Shown here piece after piece: positions 1 through 8,305 of a DNA stretch of 64,000 nucleotides. Position 1 is the first letter of the stretch. The number at the start of each line of letters is the position of its first letter. The position numbers and the translations under genes were made by a program. The notes under the pieces are model-generated. The model had not been told where the DNA came from, searched no databases, and saw nothing but the letters and a program-made list of their open reading frames with translations. The DNA is from Xenorhabdus doucetiae (GTDB lineage: Bacteria > Pseudomonadota > Gammaproteobacteria > Enterobacterales > Enterobacteriaceae). Location of the stretch: the NCBI RefSeq assembly GCF_000968195.1, contig NZ_FO704550.1, positions 620,001 to 684,000 on the forward strand. The letters are read 5' to 3'.

Positions 1-1
1 G

Positions 2-1474
2 GCATCCGTTACCACTTTTTTGCAGCGTTCCCACGGCCATTATATTAATGGCGTCGCGGTGCCTGGTCAGGAAAATGAAACTTTTTCGGTCATTAATCCC
101 GCTTCGGGTGAAGCGCTGGCAACGGTTAATCAAGGCGGAGAGTCCGAAATTAATCAGGCAATGCAGGCGGCATCAGCCGCTTTTCATGGCGTATGGGCAC
201 AGACTTCTCCGGCAGAACGGGGAAATTGCCTGAACCGGCTGGCTGATCTATTGCAAAAAAATGGTGAGGAGTTGGCACAACTGGAAAGTTTATGCTCCGG
301 TAAACCCATTCAATTATCCCGTATGCTGGACGTGGGCGCATCCGCCGATTATTTACGCTATTTTGCCGGATGGTCGACCAAAATCACGGGTGAGACATTG
401 AATGTTTCATTGCCGTCGCTTAAAGGGGAAAAATATTCTGCGTTTACTTACCGTGATCCTATTGGCGTCGTCGTTGGTATTATTCCGTGGAACTTTTCCA
501 TCATGATTGCGATCTGGAAATTGGGAGCCGCACTGGCCTGTGGTTGTACGATCGTGCTTAAACCCAGTGAATATACTCCCTTAACCCTGCTTCGGGTCGC
601 TGAACTGGCAAAAGAAGCGGGTATCCCGGATGGGGTGATCAATATCGTCAATGGTTCAGGTGCCCGCACGGGTTCTTCGCTGATTAATCATCCCCAATGT
701 GCCAAAGTCACGTTTACTGGCTCCGTTCCGACAGGCATTAGCGTGGGGAAACTGGCGTTGGAACAGGGGCTAAAGCGTACAACGCTGGAGCTTGGCGGCA
801 AAAACGCAGCCGCTTTTCTGTCTGATATGACCGTTGAACAGATGGTTGATGGCATATTGGAAGCGGGATATCTGTATCAAGGGCAAATTTGTGCGGCGGC
901 GGAACGTTTTTATATTCCATCCGTTCACATGGATGCAGTTTTGACGTTACTTTCCGAACGCTTATCTGCAATGAAAATCGGTTATCCTCTTGATGAATCA
1001 ACGGAAATGGGGCCATTGGCTAACAAAGCACATTACCAAAAGATTCTGTCTCTGTTTGAAAAAGCGCGTCAGGAAGGTAGTGAAATTGTCTATGGCGGCC
1101 ATGCCCTGGAAGGGCCGGGTTTTTTTGTCGCCCCAACGATCATCAAAGCCAAGAGTGTTGAAGACACATTAATGAAAGAGGAGACTTTCGGGCCAATCGG
1201 GACTTTCCTCAGTTACGATGACGAGGAAACGTTAATTAGCCTGATGAATGCGACGCCATTTGGTTTGTCTGCCAGTTTATGGACAAATAATCTGAGCAAA
1301 GCAATGCGCATGACTCCCCGCATTGAAGCCGGCATAGTTTGGATCAACATGCATACCTTCCTCGATCCGGCCGTTCCCTTTGGTGGCAGTAAATCTTCAG
1401 GGATCGGGCGTGAATTTGGCAGTGCCTTCATTGAACATTACACGGAGCTAAAATCGGTCATGATGCGTTATTGA
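2..1474 (+). CDS. feaB: phenylacetaldehyde dehydrogenase-like aldehyde dehydrogenase (5' end outside window)
   Basis: NAD(P)-dependent aldehyde dehydrogenase, likely oxidising an aromatic or aliphatic aldehyde to the acid in the cytoplasm. The frame is open to the left edge with no start codon of its own; the first visible codons (VTTFLQRSHGHYINGV) align with the region just inside the E. coli FeaB start, so the gene begins upstream of the window. A TTG at 20 is therefore probably not the start. Seen in the sequence: the PWNF coenzyme-site motif, the LELGGK catalytic-glutamate motif, GQICAA with the catalytic cysteine, and a C-terminal PFGGSKSSG motif. FeaB is the closest remembered relative; substrate specificity is inference, because this superfamily is broad. 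No partner amine oxidase is visible. Confidence 0.8.
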   Translation, partial: ASVTTFLQRSHGHYINGVAVPGQENETFSVINPASGEALATVNQGGESEINQAMQAASAAFHGVWAQTSPAERGNCLNRLADLLQKNGEELAQLESLCSGKPIQLSRMLDVGASADYLRYFAGWSTKITGETLNVSLPSLKGEKYSAFTYRDPIGVVVGIIPWNFSIMIAIWKLGAALACGCTIVLKPSEYTPLTLLRVAELAKEAGIPDGVINIVNGSGARTGSSLINHPQCAKVTFTGSVPTGISVGKLALEQGLKRTTLELGGKNAAAFLSDMTVEQMVDGILEAGYLYQGQICAAAERFYIPSVHMDAVLTLLSERLSAMKIGYPLDESTEMGPLANKAHYQKILSLFEKARQEGSEIVYGGHALEGPGFFVAPTIIKAKSVEDTLMKEETFGPIGTFLSYDDEETLISLMNATPFGLSASLWTNNLSKAMRMTPRIEAGIVWINMHTFLDPAVPFGGSKSSGIGREFGSAFIEHYTELKSVMMRY

Positions 1475-1509
1475 CAGGATGCGACAGTAAATGGGATGGA
1501 AAAGAATCG

Positions 1510-1560
1510 TTGTCATAAGAATGTCGTCATAAGTTCAAATAATTGTCATATGACACATCT
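1510..1560 (+). promoter_or_regulatory. PhoB binding sites (two Pho boxes) upstream of phoA
   Basis: Directly repeated 11-bp units lie upstream of phoA: TTGTCAT (1510-1516), AAGA, ATGTCGT (1521-1527), CATA, AGTTCAA (1532-1538), ATAA, TTGTCAT (1543-1549). This is the 7-4-7-4 spacing of tandem PhoB boxes. A candidate -10 (TATTAT, 1565-1570) follows. It implies phosphate-starvation control of the gene. Confidence 0.8.
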
Positions 1561-1628
1561 ATTCTATTATTCAGGCAACTCAATATGATGATTTTTCATC
1601 CTATTCCTCTGATTGCAAGGAAAATCCT

Positions 1629-3065
1629 ATGTCGCGTCATTATGAAAAAAAACGGCTTGCTGCGGTGATCGCTGTATTGATGTCAGGCGTTATTGCGCCC
1701 TCATGGGCTACCGGTGATGCCAATCACATCATAGAGCAACCGCGTGCAGCACAAGGCAATATTACCGAATTTGGCGGTGCCCGCCGCCTCACTCAAGATC
1801 AAACGCAGGCGCTTAAGGCGGCGCTGAACAACCATAAAGCCAAGAATGTGATCCTATTTATCGGTGATGGTATGGGTGATTCAGAAATTACCCTTGCCCG
1901 TAATTATGCCGAAGGTGCCGGTGGATTCTTTAAAGGGATCGATGCCCTGCCATTTACCGGGCAATATACCCACTACTCGTTAGATAAGAAAACGCACAAA
2001 CCCAACTATGTTACAGACTCTGCGGCTTCCGCCACGGCTTGGGCTACGGGCGTTAAAACCTATAACGGGGCGTTGGGCATTGATGTTTTTGGCAAATCTC
2101 ATCAATCTCTTTTGACGTTGGCGAAAAAGAACGGTAAAGCAACGGGAAATATCACCACGGCTGAAATTCAGGATGCCACACCCGCGGCTTTATATGCCCA
2201 TGTGACGAACCGCAAGTGTTATGGCCCGGAAGAAACGTCGAAAATATGCGCCACGGATGCGTTAGAAAATGGCGGTAAAGGTTCCATTACCGAACAATTG
2301 CTGGCTGTACGCGCTGATGTCACCTTGGGCGGTGGCGCTAAGTCGTTTACCCAACAATCGGTATCTGGCGTCAATAAAGGGAAGACACTGCAACAACAGG
2401 CACTGGAGCAGGGCTACCAATGGGTAACGGATGCGCAGTCATTAGCAGCCGTCAAAAATGCGAATCAACAAACACCCTTGTTAGGCTTGTTCCATGAGGG
2501 AAATATGGATGTCGCTTGGCAAGGACCAAAAGCGGTCTATCACGGCAATATCAATGAAAAGCCGGTGAAATGTGCAGTAAATTCTAAATTAGATCCCAAC
2601 GCACCTACGCTGGCGCAAATGACAGAAAAAACGATTGATTTACTGAAAAAGAATAACAATGGTTTTTTCCTGCAAGTCGAAAGTGCTTCGATTGATAAAC
2701 AGGATCACAAGTCCAATCCTTGCGCCCAGATTGGTGAAACCGTCGCCTTAGATAAAGCCGTACAAGTTGGCCTTAAATTTGCCAAAGAGCATGGGAATAC
2801 GCTAGTGATTGTGACAGCGGATCATGCACATGCCAGTCAGATCATTGAGCCTGATGTTAAATCACCCGGTTTGACGCGATCACTGATAACAAAAGATGGC
2901 GCGATCATGACTGTCAATTATGGTAATTCGGAAGGGGATACCCAAGAGCATACCGGTACACAGTTACGTGTTGCCGCTTATGGTCCATATGCTGCCAATG
3001 TTGTCGGTTTGACGGATCAGACGGATCTGTTTTTTACCCTGCGTGATGCCATGGGTTTGAAATAA
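1629..3065 (+). CDS. phoA: periplasmic alkaline phosphatase
   Basis: Hydrolyses phosphomonoesters in the periplasm to supply inorganic phosphate. The 478-residue product is close to the 471 residues of E. coli PhoA. A Sec signal peptide covers about residues 1-27 (basic start, hydrophobic core, cleavage near SWA-TG). The metal-binding Asp sits in FIGDGMG (Asp80), the nucleophile is Ser131 in VTDSAAS, and further ligands lie in SIDKQDH, VTADHAH and EHTGTQ, so the active site looks complete. Cys pairs fit the periplasmic disulphides. The ATG start has AAGGAAAAT just upstream. Two Pho boxes precede it, as expected for a PhoBR target. No clear terminator was seen after the stop. Confidence 0.96.
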   Translation: MSRHYEKKRLAAVIAVLMSGVIAPSWATGDANHIIEQPRAAQGNITEFGGARRLTQDQTQALKAALNNHKAKNVILFIGDGMGDSEITLARNYAEGAGGFFKGIDALPFTGQYTHYSLDKKTHKPNYVTDSAASATAWATGVKTYNGALGIDVFGKSHQSLLTLAKKNGKATGNITTAEIQDATPAALYAHVTNRKCYGPEETSKICATDALENGGKGSITEQLLAVRADVTLGGGAKSFTQQSVSGVNKGKTLQQQALEQGYQWVTDAQSLAAVKNANQQTPLLGLFHEGNMDVAWQGPKAVYHGNINEKPVKCAVNSKLDPNAPTLAQMTEKTIDLLKKNNNGFFLQVESASIDKQDHKSNPCAQIGETVALDKAVQVGLKFAKEHGNTLVIVTADHAHASQIIEPDVKSPGLTRSLITKDGAIMTVNYGNSEGDTQEHTGTQLRVAAYGPYAANVVGLTDQTDLFFTLRDAMGLK

Positions 3066-3586
3066 TGGGGCTGAAATAATAATGATAACGCGGGAAACAA
3101 GGAAAGGGAAAAGAGAAAAATGGAGAAAGCCGGACTCGACTAGTTAATTAATTCATTAATATTAAAATAAAAATTATTTATTTTTTATTCCCCCACGTGC
3201 ATTTTTGCCCTTTTCTCCGTGGAAAAATATTAACGATGTTGAGTGAGGGTATATAAACTCCGGTAACTCATTTTAAGCTGCAACTTAAACGATAGTTCAG
3301 CTTCTTCTTTTTTTAATAAATTGATTTATTTTATTTATGTTTATTACTGATGGAATTTAGGAAAAAACAACCCCCTTGAATTTAGGGGCTTTCGGGAAAT
3401 GGATTAGAAAGATTTGATATTGACTAATCGCAAATACTTAGATTTTATTTATCAAAATCATCACAAAGCCATATATTATCGGTAAGTACCACGTTGTATC
3501 GGTATCCTACTCGTGCTTTATATTTCTATAGGGGTATCCCCGCTTCTTTAAGCGTTTCCGGTAATTGTGACCTAAAACGGCACTAG
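3066..3586. other. gene-free AT-rich stretch between phoA and IS remnants
   Basis: No convincing coding region. It holds AT-rich tracts and short palindromes (for example GGGGTATCCCC near 3532). It probably contains the edge of the decayed IS630 element that follows. Confidence 0.5.
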
Positions 3587-3872
3587 ATGAAAAAAATCGT
3601 TCAAAAAACCACGGATAAAAATTATGCCCGCCGGATCATGAGTATACTCTGGTTATACCAAGGGGAACCTGTCTCTCAAGTGGCCGATAAACTGTGTTGC
3701 ACTGAGTCTTCCATCTGGCACTGGATTAGACGGTTCAGGGATGGATAGGGTTACTTAGTTTACCGGCAGGGCGCCATACCCGATGGCATTTAACCCCACT
3801 TTGGCCTTTTCTGCCTTATCTATTGAAACATTCTCCCCAACAATTTGGTTATCTCTGTTCCCGATGGAGTCA
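3587..3872 (+). pseudogene. IS630-family transposase remnant (N-terminal part)
   Basis: Starts MKKIVQKTTDKNYARR and matches the N-terminal helix-turn-helix region of the intact IS630-type transposase at 15672 (MKKAIQKTRDKNYARR). It then carries an in-frame stop, a frame change and a deletion. Around 3800-3865 a second frame reads HSPQQFGYLCSRWS, matching HSPQHLGYLRSRWS of the intact copy. Homology stops abruptly where IS6-type sequence begins, so this is a truncated, frameshifted fragment. Confidence 0.8.
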
Positions 3873-4538
3873 GAGAAACATCCGATGGTGGAACGTGGGA
3901 TTACCGTAGATCATTCCACTCTCTCTCGCTGGGTTCACCGTTTAGTTCCGTTGATTGTTAAACGTTACTGCCGCAACAAATCTGCCGTTGGACATCGGTG
4001 GCGAATGGATGAAACCTACATCAAAGTGAAAGGTCAGTAGAAATACCTCTACCGAGCTGTTGATTCCGACGGCAAGACGATTGATTTTTTGCTGACAGCT
4101 TATCGGAATAAGAAGGCTGCCCTGCGTTTCTTTAAAAAAGTCCTGCATCAACATGGAAAACCTGACATGGTGACGATAGATAAAAGCGGTGCCGATAAAA
4201 CGGTGGAAGACGAATTAAATCAAGTAAAATCAAATAATTACGCCATTGTTATCCGAAAAAACAAATACCTCAATAACTTGATTGAACAAGAACATCGTTT
4301 TGTCAAACGACGAACCCGCCCCATGCTGGGATTCAAGAATTTCAGGCGGTCTCAGACTGTGTTGGCAGGAATTGAGTTGGTCAACATATTGCGTAAAAGA
4401 CAATATTCACAGCGATCGGAAAATCCAATTTCACCCGTCGCCTTCTTTTATCAACCAACTACACAAAATTTAACCAATCCTGCATTCCTTCGAACTATTA
4501 TTCTTAATGCGACAGAACCTTTGCAGAACACACTTTGA
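3873..4538 (+). pseudogene. IS6-family (IS26-like) transposase, 5'-truncated with in-frame amber stop
   Basis: Recognisable IS6-family DDE transposase: VDHSTLSRWVHR, then MDETYIKVKG (first Asp), TIDKSGAD (second Asp) and EQEHRFVKRRTRPMLG (Glu). The N-terminal ~40 residues of the family are missing and are replaced by the IS630 fragment. A TAG at 4038-4040 interrupts the frame between KVKGQ and KYLYRAVDS; the same frame continues on both sides, so this is one gene with a nonsense mutation. Near 4510-4525, CAGAACCTTTGCAG resembles a decayed IS6 terminal repeat. Not expected to be functional. Confidence 0.85.
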
Positions 4539-4726
4539 TATCTGTCAAAGCCATAACGATTCCCCTTCCATGTGCCTCTGTGAGTATACAACCATTATCG
4601 GACCAGCATATATACTCGGTTCTATACACACAAGCGACTTGATGTGGGTTGACTCAGATTGACTTCTGTTGAAAGGAACATCGCACGAAGCCTTGTGTGG
4701 TACGGATTTCAGACATAAAATCAGAC

Positions 4727-4759
4727 ATAAAAAAAGACGCTTCTTTTTATTAGCGTCTT
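4727..4759 (-). terminator. intrinsic terminator of leuX
   Basis: On the minus strand, arms AAGACGC and GCGTCTT are separated by 12 nt and followed by a run of T. An almost identical hairpin ends the tRNA-Leu(CAG) pair at 61165-61196. Confidence 0.85.
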
Positions 4760-4767
4760 AATTTATA

Positions 4768-4852
4768 TGGTGCCGAAGGCCGGACTCGAACCGGCACACC
4801 CGAAGGCGGTTGATTTTGAATCAACTGCGTCTACCGATTTCGCCACTTCGGC
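4768..4852 (-). tRNA. leuX: tRNA-Leu, anticodon CAA
   Basis: An 85-nt class II tRNA with encoded CCA. The minus strand begins GCCGAAGTGGCGAAATCGG, has anticodon loop TTCAAAA (anticodon CAA), a T-arm GGTTCGAGTCC, and acceptor pairing GCCGAAG/CTTCGGC. It closely matches E. coli leuX except in the variable arm. leuX is a classic island integration site, and its 3' flank here is occupied by IS debris. Confidence 0.97.
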
Positions 4853-4878
4853 ACTGAAGGGTTCGGAGAACGGGGGCC

Positions 4879-4906
4879 ATTATACCTGTCAGAAGAGCAT
4901 TCGCAA
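4879..4906 (-). promoter_or_regulatory. leuX promoter
   Basis: On the minus strand: -35 TTGCGA (4901-4906), 16-bp spacer, -10 TATAAT (4879-4884), then a GC-rich discriminator GGCCCCCG, typical of stringently controlled stable-RNA promoters. Confidence 0.8.
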
Positions 4907-5114
4907 CACTTATCCTTTCAATCTTGTTCAAGTGTCGAAAAAAGAATCTGTTATTCTATTTTTTCGCCAATCCTTCACCTGCAACGTTTAAAATCCAATT
5001 CCCTTTTCCATCACATCCCGCAAATTCCTTCTCACACAATTTTTTTCTGCCAATAGACAAGCTATCAACTCCTTATATAATTCAAAACAATACACTGCTA
5101 TGAGGTAAATTATC

Positions 5115-5201
5115 ATGACGATTATCAGTTGGATTTTTACAGGTATCCTGTTGGGTCTGGTTATTGGTGCCATTATGGCGATTTTTAAGAAAAACAGATA
5201 A
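5115..5201 (+). CDS. small hydrophobic membrane peptide (28 aa)
   Basis: A short frame with a good ribosome site (GAGG at 5102-5105) encodes MTIISWIFTGILLGLV followed by IGAIMAIFKKNR. A single ~20-residue transmembrane helix with small-residue spacing ends in a basic, positive-inside tail. The architecture is that of the many enterobacterial single-span small proteins. Function is unknown. It lies between leuX and ampH; whether it is co-transcribed with ampH is not clear. Confidence 0.55.
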   Translation: MTIISWIFTGILLGLVIGAIMAIFKKNR

Positions 5202-5246
5202 AGCTTATCCCCCCACTTTAATGCTCCCTGATTGGTTAATCCAAAA

Positions 5247-6464
5247 ATGAAAAAACGGCGATATAAACTGTGTGCTGTTTCCGCCATGATATGGGCGATT
5301 TCAGCTTGTGCGGATTCGGGTCATTTACACCAGAACAAATTTCAGCAATCCAATGCGCAATCTGCAAGGTGGGAAGTTTTCGAGGGGAATGGCAAGATCA
5401 AGAAAATGGCGACTGCACTGGTTGATCAGTATTCGCAGTCTATTTTTGATGAAGGCAATCCTTTGGGAATGGCGATAGTGGTTATCGATAATAATCAGGT
5501 GATCCATCGCAGTCTTGGGGAAACGTATCCGGGGAGCGGCGTTCGGCCACGGCAGGATTCTTTGATTCGTATTGCTTCGATTACCAAATTGATGACCAGC
5601 GAGATCATGATTAAGTTGGCCCAGAAGAAACGCCTTAAGATTACCGATCCGTTACAGAAATACACTTATGAGGGTGTCCATATCCCAAATTACGGCACAG
5701 GTCAGCCAATCCGGCTGTATCATCTGGCGAGCCATACCAGCGGGTTGCCACGGGAGCAACCTGGCGGAAAGTGGGGACGCCCTGTCTTTATCTGGCCGAC
5801 GCAATCGAACCGCTGGAATTGGCTGAAAACCGCAGGAATCAATGCCACGCCCGGCACAACCGCTGCGTATTCCAATCTGGCTTACGATTTATTGGCGGAT
5901 GCCCTGTCCAAAGCAACGGGAAAGCCCTATCCCCACCTGCTGCAAGAGGAGATTACCCGTCCTTATCGCATGCAAGATACGACTCTGACGCCCACGCCAT
6001 CTCAATGCGCCCGTTTGATGGCAGGGGTGAAATCCAGCCCTTGCGTCAATACCCTTGCCGCTGCGGGCAGTGGCGGGATTTATTCGACTCCCGCAGATAT
6101 GCAGCGCTGGATGCAGCAATTTTTATCTTCCCATAATCAGTTAAGGAAGCAGACGGCCAGCCGTGAACAAGGTATTTACTTTAAGCGTGCTGATCTGACG
6201 TCAATCACAGGAATGGATGTGGCGGGCCAAGCGGACGGTATCGGGCTTGGTTGGGTCTATATGGATGCTAAAGACGATATTCCGGGGATTTATCAGAAAA
6301 CCGGCGGCGGCGGTGGCTTCAATACTTATATAGCAATGATCCCTGAGCAGAATATTGGTGTATTTGTGGTGATGACACGCAAAGAAAAAAGCCAATTTAG
6401 CCGTGTCACGAGTGGGGTGAATGAATTAGTTGCCGCTTTGGCGCGGAATCATAACCAGATTTAG
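5247..6464 (+). CDS. ampH: AmpH-type D-Ala-D-Ala carboxypeptidase/endopeptidase (class C beta-lactamase fold)
   Basis: A penicillin-binding serine hydrolase that trims peptidoglycan peptides in the periplasm. Active-site motifs: SITK (Ser111-Lys114 from the chosen start), the YSN motif in AAYSNLAYD, and KTGGGGG near the C-terminus; long stretches resemble E. coli AmpH (THTSGLPREQPGG, ADGIGLGWVYM). The ATG at 5247 gives a conventional signal sequence; a TTG at 5232 would add five residues. The N-terminus contains I-S-A-C at residues 18-21, which fits a lipobox, so this copy may be a lipoprotein, unlike E. coli AmpH. Convergent with the next gene across a perfect hairpin. Confidence 0.9.
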   Translation: MKKRRYKLCAVSAMIWAISACADSGHLHQNKFQQSNAQSARWEVFEGNGKIKKMATALVDQYSQSIFDEGNPLGMAIVVIDNNQVIHRSLGETYPGSGVRPRQDSLIRIASITKLMTSEIMIKLAQKKRLKITDPLQKYTYEGVHIPNYGTGQPIRLYHLASHTSGLPREQPGGKWGRPVFIWPTQSNRWNWLKTAGINATPGTTAAYSNLAYDLLADALSKATGKPYPHLLQEEITRPYRMQDTTLTPTPSQCARLMAGVKSSPCVNTLAAAGSGGIYSTPADMQRWMQQFLSSHNQLRKQTASREQGIYFKRADLTSITGMDVAGQADGIGLGWVYMDAKDDIPGIYQKTGGGGGFNTYIAMIPEQNIGVFVVMTRKEKSQFSRVTSGVNELVAALARNHNQI

Positions 6465-6495
6465 CTTTGTTACTGACAAAATAATGCCAGATTGC

Positions 6496-6527
6496 AATCC
6501 GCACGTTACGCAAATAACGTGCGGATT
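6496..6527. terminator. bidirectional hairpin between convergent genes
   Basis: Perfect 13-bp arms AATCCGCACGTTA (6496-6508) and TAACGTGCGGATT (6515-6527) with a 6-nt loop, between the ends of ampH and the minus-strand gene at 6543. There is no T-tract, so terminator function is inferred from position and symmetry. Confidence 0.6.
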
Positions 6528-6542
6528 AACCATAATCTGTCT

Positions 6543-7136
6543 TTAAGGAATTTGACTTTCATCAGTAATCTTCATTCCACCATAATACCAAACGGGTTTA
6601 TGTGGCGTATTAGGGTCTAAAGGTTCATAAGTGTCTATATTACGACGCAATATATTGACTGTATGCCGAAATCTATCCGTAATTTCTTGAGGATAACCAG
6701 AAGAATTTATCTTCTGGACAAATCCTACTTGAAAAAGACTGTTCATGACTCTAGGAGTATTAAAGTTCATCTCAATGTTAAATTTCCCTTCCGTTATGTT
6801 ATAAACAATCCTTCTTGTCCTGACGTTACCAATATAACCTTCTATATAACTGTTTGGGCATAACTTAGAAAAATGGCAGGCAAAAGAATTTTCATCGCCA
6901 TCAGCAGAATTACACAGGAGTAAGCGAATATAACGAAATCTTTTCAAGTTAAGGGAAAACAGCATTTCAAATAAACCTTGGGCAGTTTTGCCAATATGGT
7001 GCCCATTGACGTCAAGACATAGCATAAAACCATTTTGGGAATACCCACTATGCCCGCACACATTTAACCGTTTGATATTACGATGTTTATCTTCAAAGGT
7101 ATAAAAATTCTCTGGATAATATTTTAGCTCCCTCAT
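6543..7136 (-). CDS. hypothetical protein with possible clan-CD-like His/Cys dyad
   Basis: A 197-residue protein not recognised as a named family. The N-terminal half has the pattern strand-GHSG (His29 in NVCGHSGYS), a helix, then strand-C (Cys75 in RLLLCNSADG) and a following EGYIG strand. That order resembles caspase-like (clan CD) peptidase domains seen in secreted toxins. The C-terminal half looks mixed alpha/beta with no motif. There is no signal peptide or membrane segment. It stands alone, transcribed towards ampH, upstream of nothing on its strand. The dyad reading is inference from two motifs only; a non-enzymatic role is equally possible. Confidence 0.5.
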   Translation of the reverse strand: MRELKYYPENFYTFEDKHRNIKRLNVCGHSGYSQNGFMLCLDVNGHHIGKTAQGLFEMLFSLNLKRFRYIRLLLCNSADGDENSFACHFSKLCPNSYIEGYIGNVRTRRIVYNITEGKFNIEMNFNTPRVMNSLFQVGFVQKINSSGYPQEITDRFRHTVNILRRNIDTYEPLDPNTPHKPVWYYGGMKITDESQIP

Positions 7137-7219
7137 TGTTATTCACCTTCTGTTTCACTAAAAAATCGCCCCTACGATAAAGCAGAGGCGACAGGGAAAT
7201 AAGTAAGTTGAAATTCAGT

Positions 7220-8305
7220 CTATGACGTCTTTTTATACAAAAGTAAGTAAACACTCACTACAAAGAACAACAAACTCGGCAATAGCGCCCCCAATATCGG
7301 TGGCATGCTATAAACCAGGCTGAGCGGGCCGAATATCTCATTCAAGACATAGAAAATAAAGCCCATGCTGATGCCCACAACCACCCTGAATCCCATCGGC
7401 ACGCTGCGCAGTGGCCCGAAGATAAAGGAAAGCGCCATCAGCATCATTACCGCCACCGATAACGGTGCGAAGATTTTCTTCCACATATTAAGCTGGTAAC
7501 GCCCGGCATCCTGCTGGCCCTGTTTCAGGTAGGCAATATATTGATGCAAACCGCGTATCGAAAGCGCTTCCGGATCGAGGGAAACGACGCCCAACTTTTC
7601 GGGTGTCAGCCGGCTTTCCCAGTCCGCAGAAAGGCGTTGTGATCCTGTAATTCGCCCATCTTGGGCTAAATCGGATTCTTCAACCTGAGATAACTTCCAT
7701 TGATGGCTATCTTTGTCATACACCGCTGAAGTCGCGTATCTTATGGATAATAACTTTTGGTTATCATCAACATGATAAATGCTGACGCCATTCAGGGTGT
7801 TGTCTTTCCCCACACTCTGAATATAGACAAAATCGTGGCCATCTTTTGCCCAAAGCCCTTTGGTGGTAGACATCAGTGAGCCACCATACATTTTTTGCGA
7901 GCGGTAATTACGGGCGAGTTGCTCTCCCTGCGGCGCAACCCATTCACCAATCACCATTGTCAGCAAGACCAGCGGGATTGCCGTTTTCATGACTGATCCC
8001 GCCACTTGCAGTCGGCTAAAGCCAGAAGCCTGCATCACCACGAGTTCACTGCGGGTTGCCAGTGTTCCCAAGCCCAATAATGCGCCAAGCAGAGCGGCCA
8101 TCGGGAAGAAGATCTGGATATCCTTGGGGACGCTTAACAGGGTATAAATGCCGGCGGAAAGCGCGGTATATTCCCCCTGGCCGACTTTACGTAGCTGATC
8201 GACAAATTTAATGATGCCGGAAAGCGATACCAGCATGAACAACGTCGTCAGGATGGTTTGCAGGATGGTTCGGCCGATATATCTATCCAATACCCCAAAC
8301 ATCAT
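7220..8305 (-). CDS. lptG: LPS export ABC transporter permease LptG
   Basis: Inner-membrane half of the LptB2FG transporter that extracts lipopolysaccharide and feeds it to the Lpt bridge. 361 residues, as in E. coli. The N-terminus FGVLDRYIGRTIL and segments KFVDQLRKVGQGEY and SELVVMQASGFSR (coupling helix) are diagnostic; there are three membrane spans at each end with a periplasmic beta-jellyroll between. It overlaps lptF by 4 nt (ATGA), so the two are translationally coupled. Confidence 0.96.
   Translation of the reverse strand: MMFGVLDRYIGRTILQTILTTLFMLVSLSGIIKFVDQLRKVGQGEYTALSAGIYTLLSVPKDIQIFFPMAALLGALLGLGTLATRSELVVMQASGFSRLQVAGSVMKTAIPLVLLTMVIGEWVAPQGEQLARNYRSQKMYGGSLMSTTKGLWAKDGHDFVYIQSVGKDNTLNGVSIYHVDDNQKLLSIRYATSAVYDKDSHQWKLSQVEESDLAQDGRITGSQRLSADWESRLTPEKLGVVSLDPEALSIRGLHQYIAYLKQGQQDAGRYQLNMWKKIFAPLSVAVMMLMALSFIFGPLRSVPMGFRVVVGISMGFIFYVLNEIFGPLSLVYSMPPILGALLPSLLFFVVSVYLLLYKKTS

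Noticed and set aside
4767..4991. 74-codon plus-strand frame
   Set aside because: Runs through the leuX tRNA on the opposite strand; its protein is a translation of tRNA and promoter DNA.
4988..5287. 99-codon minus-strand frame
   Set aside because: Antisense to the 28-aa peptide and the ampH start; no motif.
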